Shown: positions 6,088-6,865 of the stretch, in pieces
How the letters are laid out: the number at the start of each line of letters is the position of its first letter
Position numbering within the stretch: the stretch's first letter is position 1
From: Deltaproteobacteria bacterium
GTDB taxonomy: Bacteria > Desulfobacterota > Desulfarculia > Adiutricales > JAGVGV01
DNA: 6,865 bases
Assembly (NCBI GenBank): GCA_015233515.1
Contig: JADFXS010000086.1
Span: 1-6,865 of the forward strand
Reading direction: 5' to 3'
Made by a program: the position numbers and the translations under genes
The notes under the pieces: generated by a model
The model's input: the letters and a program-made list of their open reading frames with translations, nothing else
The model's database searches: none
What the model was told of the DNA's origin: nothing

Positions 6088-6414
6088 GCACAACGATTCC
6101 GTGATATACTTCGGCATTTCCAAACGCTGGAAGAAGCACTGTCAAGAAGAAATGATTTTGAGTGAGATAAGGGCGCACGCCAGGGCCACCTACGAAGCGA
6201 ACATACATCATCGCCGGGGACAAAGGGGGCTAAAATAGCCGGTGAAGATGATCGGCTGATAATCAGATAGTTCAGCATGGCGGATAAGTGGTTCTGTCAC
6301 TGGATCACTTCTCCTTACGAGCAGTAAAAGGCAAAACGTTGACTATTACCGGCCGCCGGAGCGCGAAGCTCATGAAGCCTAAAAACGCGGCAAGCAGTCC
6401 GGTCGCTCTGATGG
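6088..6414. other. Convergent intergenic region without a convincing gene
   Basis: This 327-base stretch lies between the operon end and the convergent DJ-1-like gene. It holds only short frames without ribosome sites. The structure I can see is modest: GGCTA-AAA-TAGCC (6228-6240), a 5-bp hairpin with a 3-base loop; the palindrome CTGAT-A-ATCAG (6256-6266); and a GC-rich repeat CCGG-CCG-CCGG (6349-6359). None is followed by a T-run on either strand, so no clear terminator for either flanking gene can be named. Confidence 0.6.
6228..6240. terminator. Short hairpin, weak terminator candidate between convergent genes
   Basis: GGCTA and TAGCC form a perfect 5-bp stem around AAA about 140 bases after the operon's last stop codon. 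Position between convergent genes suits a terminator, but the stem is short and no T-run follows on either strand. Confidence 0.2.
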
Positions 6415-6865
6415 TTAGGCATTGACCGCCTGCATGAGAGCATTGAAATACTCGGGTTGACCGGTTTTGAAAAGACCGTACCACGCGTCCAACACTTGGG
6501 GTTTGAAAAGGCCGAGGCGGCGAAAAATGTGCCGCGCGAAGTCAATGGGAGCGATTCCCGAGGCCGTGATCAGGTGGTTGTCGGTAACAGCCGGCGCGTC
6601 TTCATAAAATTCTATTCCGCGGTATTTGGTTGCGGCGAGGTAATCACGGGAATTACTCGTGTGCCAACGATTGTCCAGCAGCCCCCCTCGAGCCAGCCCG
6701 GCGGTGGCGCCACAGATGGCGGCGACCGGGACGCCGGAATTCAGGAAAGCGCCGGCCGCTTCCACCGCCTCCAAGTTTTGCCCCATATCCCAAGCTGTCC
6801 CGCCTGGCAGAATCAACATGGCGCTATTGTCGGGAGAGGTGCTGTCGGGCGTAAGATCGGGGTCG
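6415..6865 (-). CDS. DJ-1/PfpI-superfamily protein (5' end beyond window)
   Basis: The frame is open from the right edge to a TAA at 6415-6417 (about 150 residues visible). An internal ATG at 6817-6819 would begin just before a core strand, and the frame continues in family style upstream of it (DPDLTPDS), so the true start is outside the window. LILPGGTAWD matches the strand and turn before the oxyanion region. VAAICGATAGLA contains the nucleophile-elbow Cys (codon 6712-6714), followed by GGLLDNRWHTSN and the late VTDNHLITASG strand, all typical of class I glutamine amidotransferase-like DJ-1 proteins. The residue after Cys is Gly, not the His of PfpI-type proteases, so peptidase activity is not supported. 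Members of this superfamily act in protein or metabolite repair, stress response, or have unknown substrates; the specific role here cannot be told. It is convergent with the transporter operon and probably independent of it. Confidence 0.9.
   Translation of the reverse strand, partial: DPDLTPDSTSPDNSAMLILPGGTAWDMGQNLEAVEAAGAFLNSGVPVAAICGATAGLARGGLLDNRWHTSNSRDYLAATKYRGIEFYEDAPAVTDNHLITASGIAPIDFARHIFRRLGLFKPQVLDAWYGLFKTGQPEYFNALMQAVNA

Noticed and set aside
6088..6162. 25 codons in frame after the stop of the MgtE-N/CBS gene (AQRFRDILRHFQTLEEALSR...)
   Set aside because: They look coding-like and could suggest stop-codon readthrough or a lost extension, but the CBS pair is already complete and the TAA is unremarkable.
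6101..6238. GTG-started 45-codon frame in the convergent gap
   Set aside because: No ribosome site, no recognisable domain, and highly basic random-like composition.
6299..6320. CTGGATCAC followed by TTCTCCTTA, resembling the 3' end of 16S rRNA
   Set aside because: Only about nine bases match exactly and the upstream sequence does not resemble 16S helix 45, so it is a chance similarity.
1..6865. CRISPR arrays, tRNA genes, insertion sequences, attachment sites
   Set aside because: No regularly spaced direct repeats, no cloverleaf or CCA-ended tRNA pattern, no transposase motif and no terminal inverted repeats with target duplications were seen on reading both strands.

Overview
The window carries five certain protein genes and one small, probably real one, with about 170 to 330 bases between transcription units. 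GC content is moderate. The coding style (PAS sensors ending in a Cys-Pro-Leu cysteine cluster, an Nramp-like transporter beside a PRC/MgtE-type protein) suggests an anaerobic environmental bacterium, perhaps Desulfobacterota-like. That assignment is inference, because no rRNA or other marker gene is present.

Layout. Positions 1-990 (minus) hold a heme-oxygenase-fold protein with an extra C-terminal region, cut by the left edge. It is transcribed divergently from 1161-3035 (plus), a soluble REC-PAS-PAS-HisKA-HATPase hybrid histidine kinase whose receiver pocket is degenerate. A 300-base leader with several stem-loops (3036-3335) precedes a tight three-gene plus-strand operon: an Nramp-superfamily transporter (3336-4604), a 55-residue single-span membrane protein (4620-4787), and a soluble protein built of PRC-barrel, MgtE N-terminal and paired CBS domains (4810-6087). 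Positions 6088-6414 have no convincing gene. A convergent DJ-1/PfpI-superfamily gene (6415-6865, minus) runs off the right edge.

The centre of interest is the three-gene operon. The transporter lacks the transition-metal signature of classical Nramp proteins: the TM1 DPGN motif reads DAGG, and the TM6 methionine is alanine (APW instead of MPH). The third protein carries the cytosolic Mg2+-sensing half of an MgtE channel without any channel. A tiny membrane protein lies between them. The simplest reading is a modular magnesium (or related divalent cation) uptake system in which a detached MgtE-type sensor controls an Nramp-type carrier in trans, perhaps with the small protein as membrane adaptor. 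The structured leader upstream could add expression control. None of this has been tested here; it rests on motif reading and gene order. The kinase upstream shares an 11-base motif with the operon leader, but a functional link is only a possibility.
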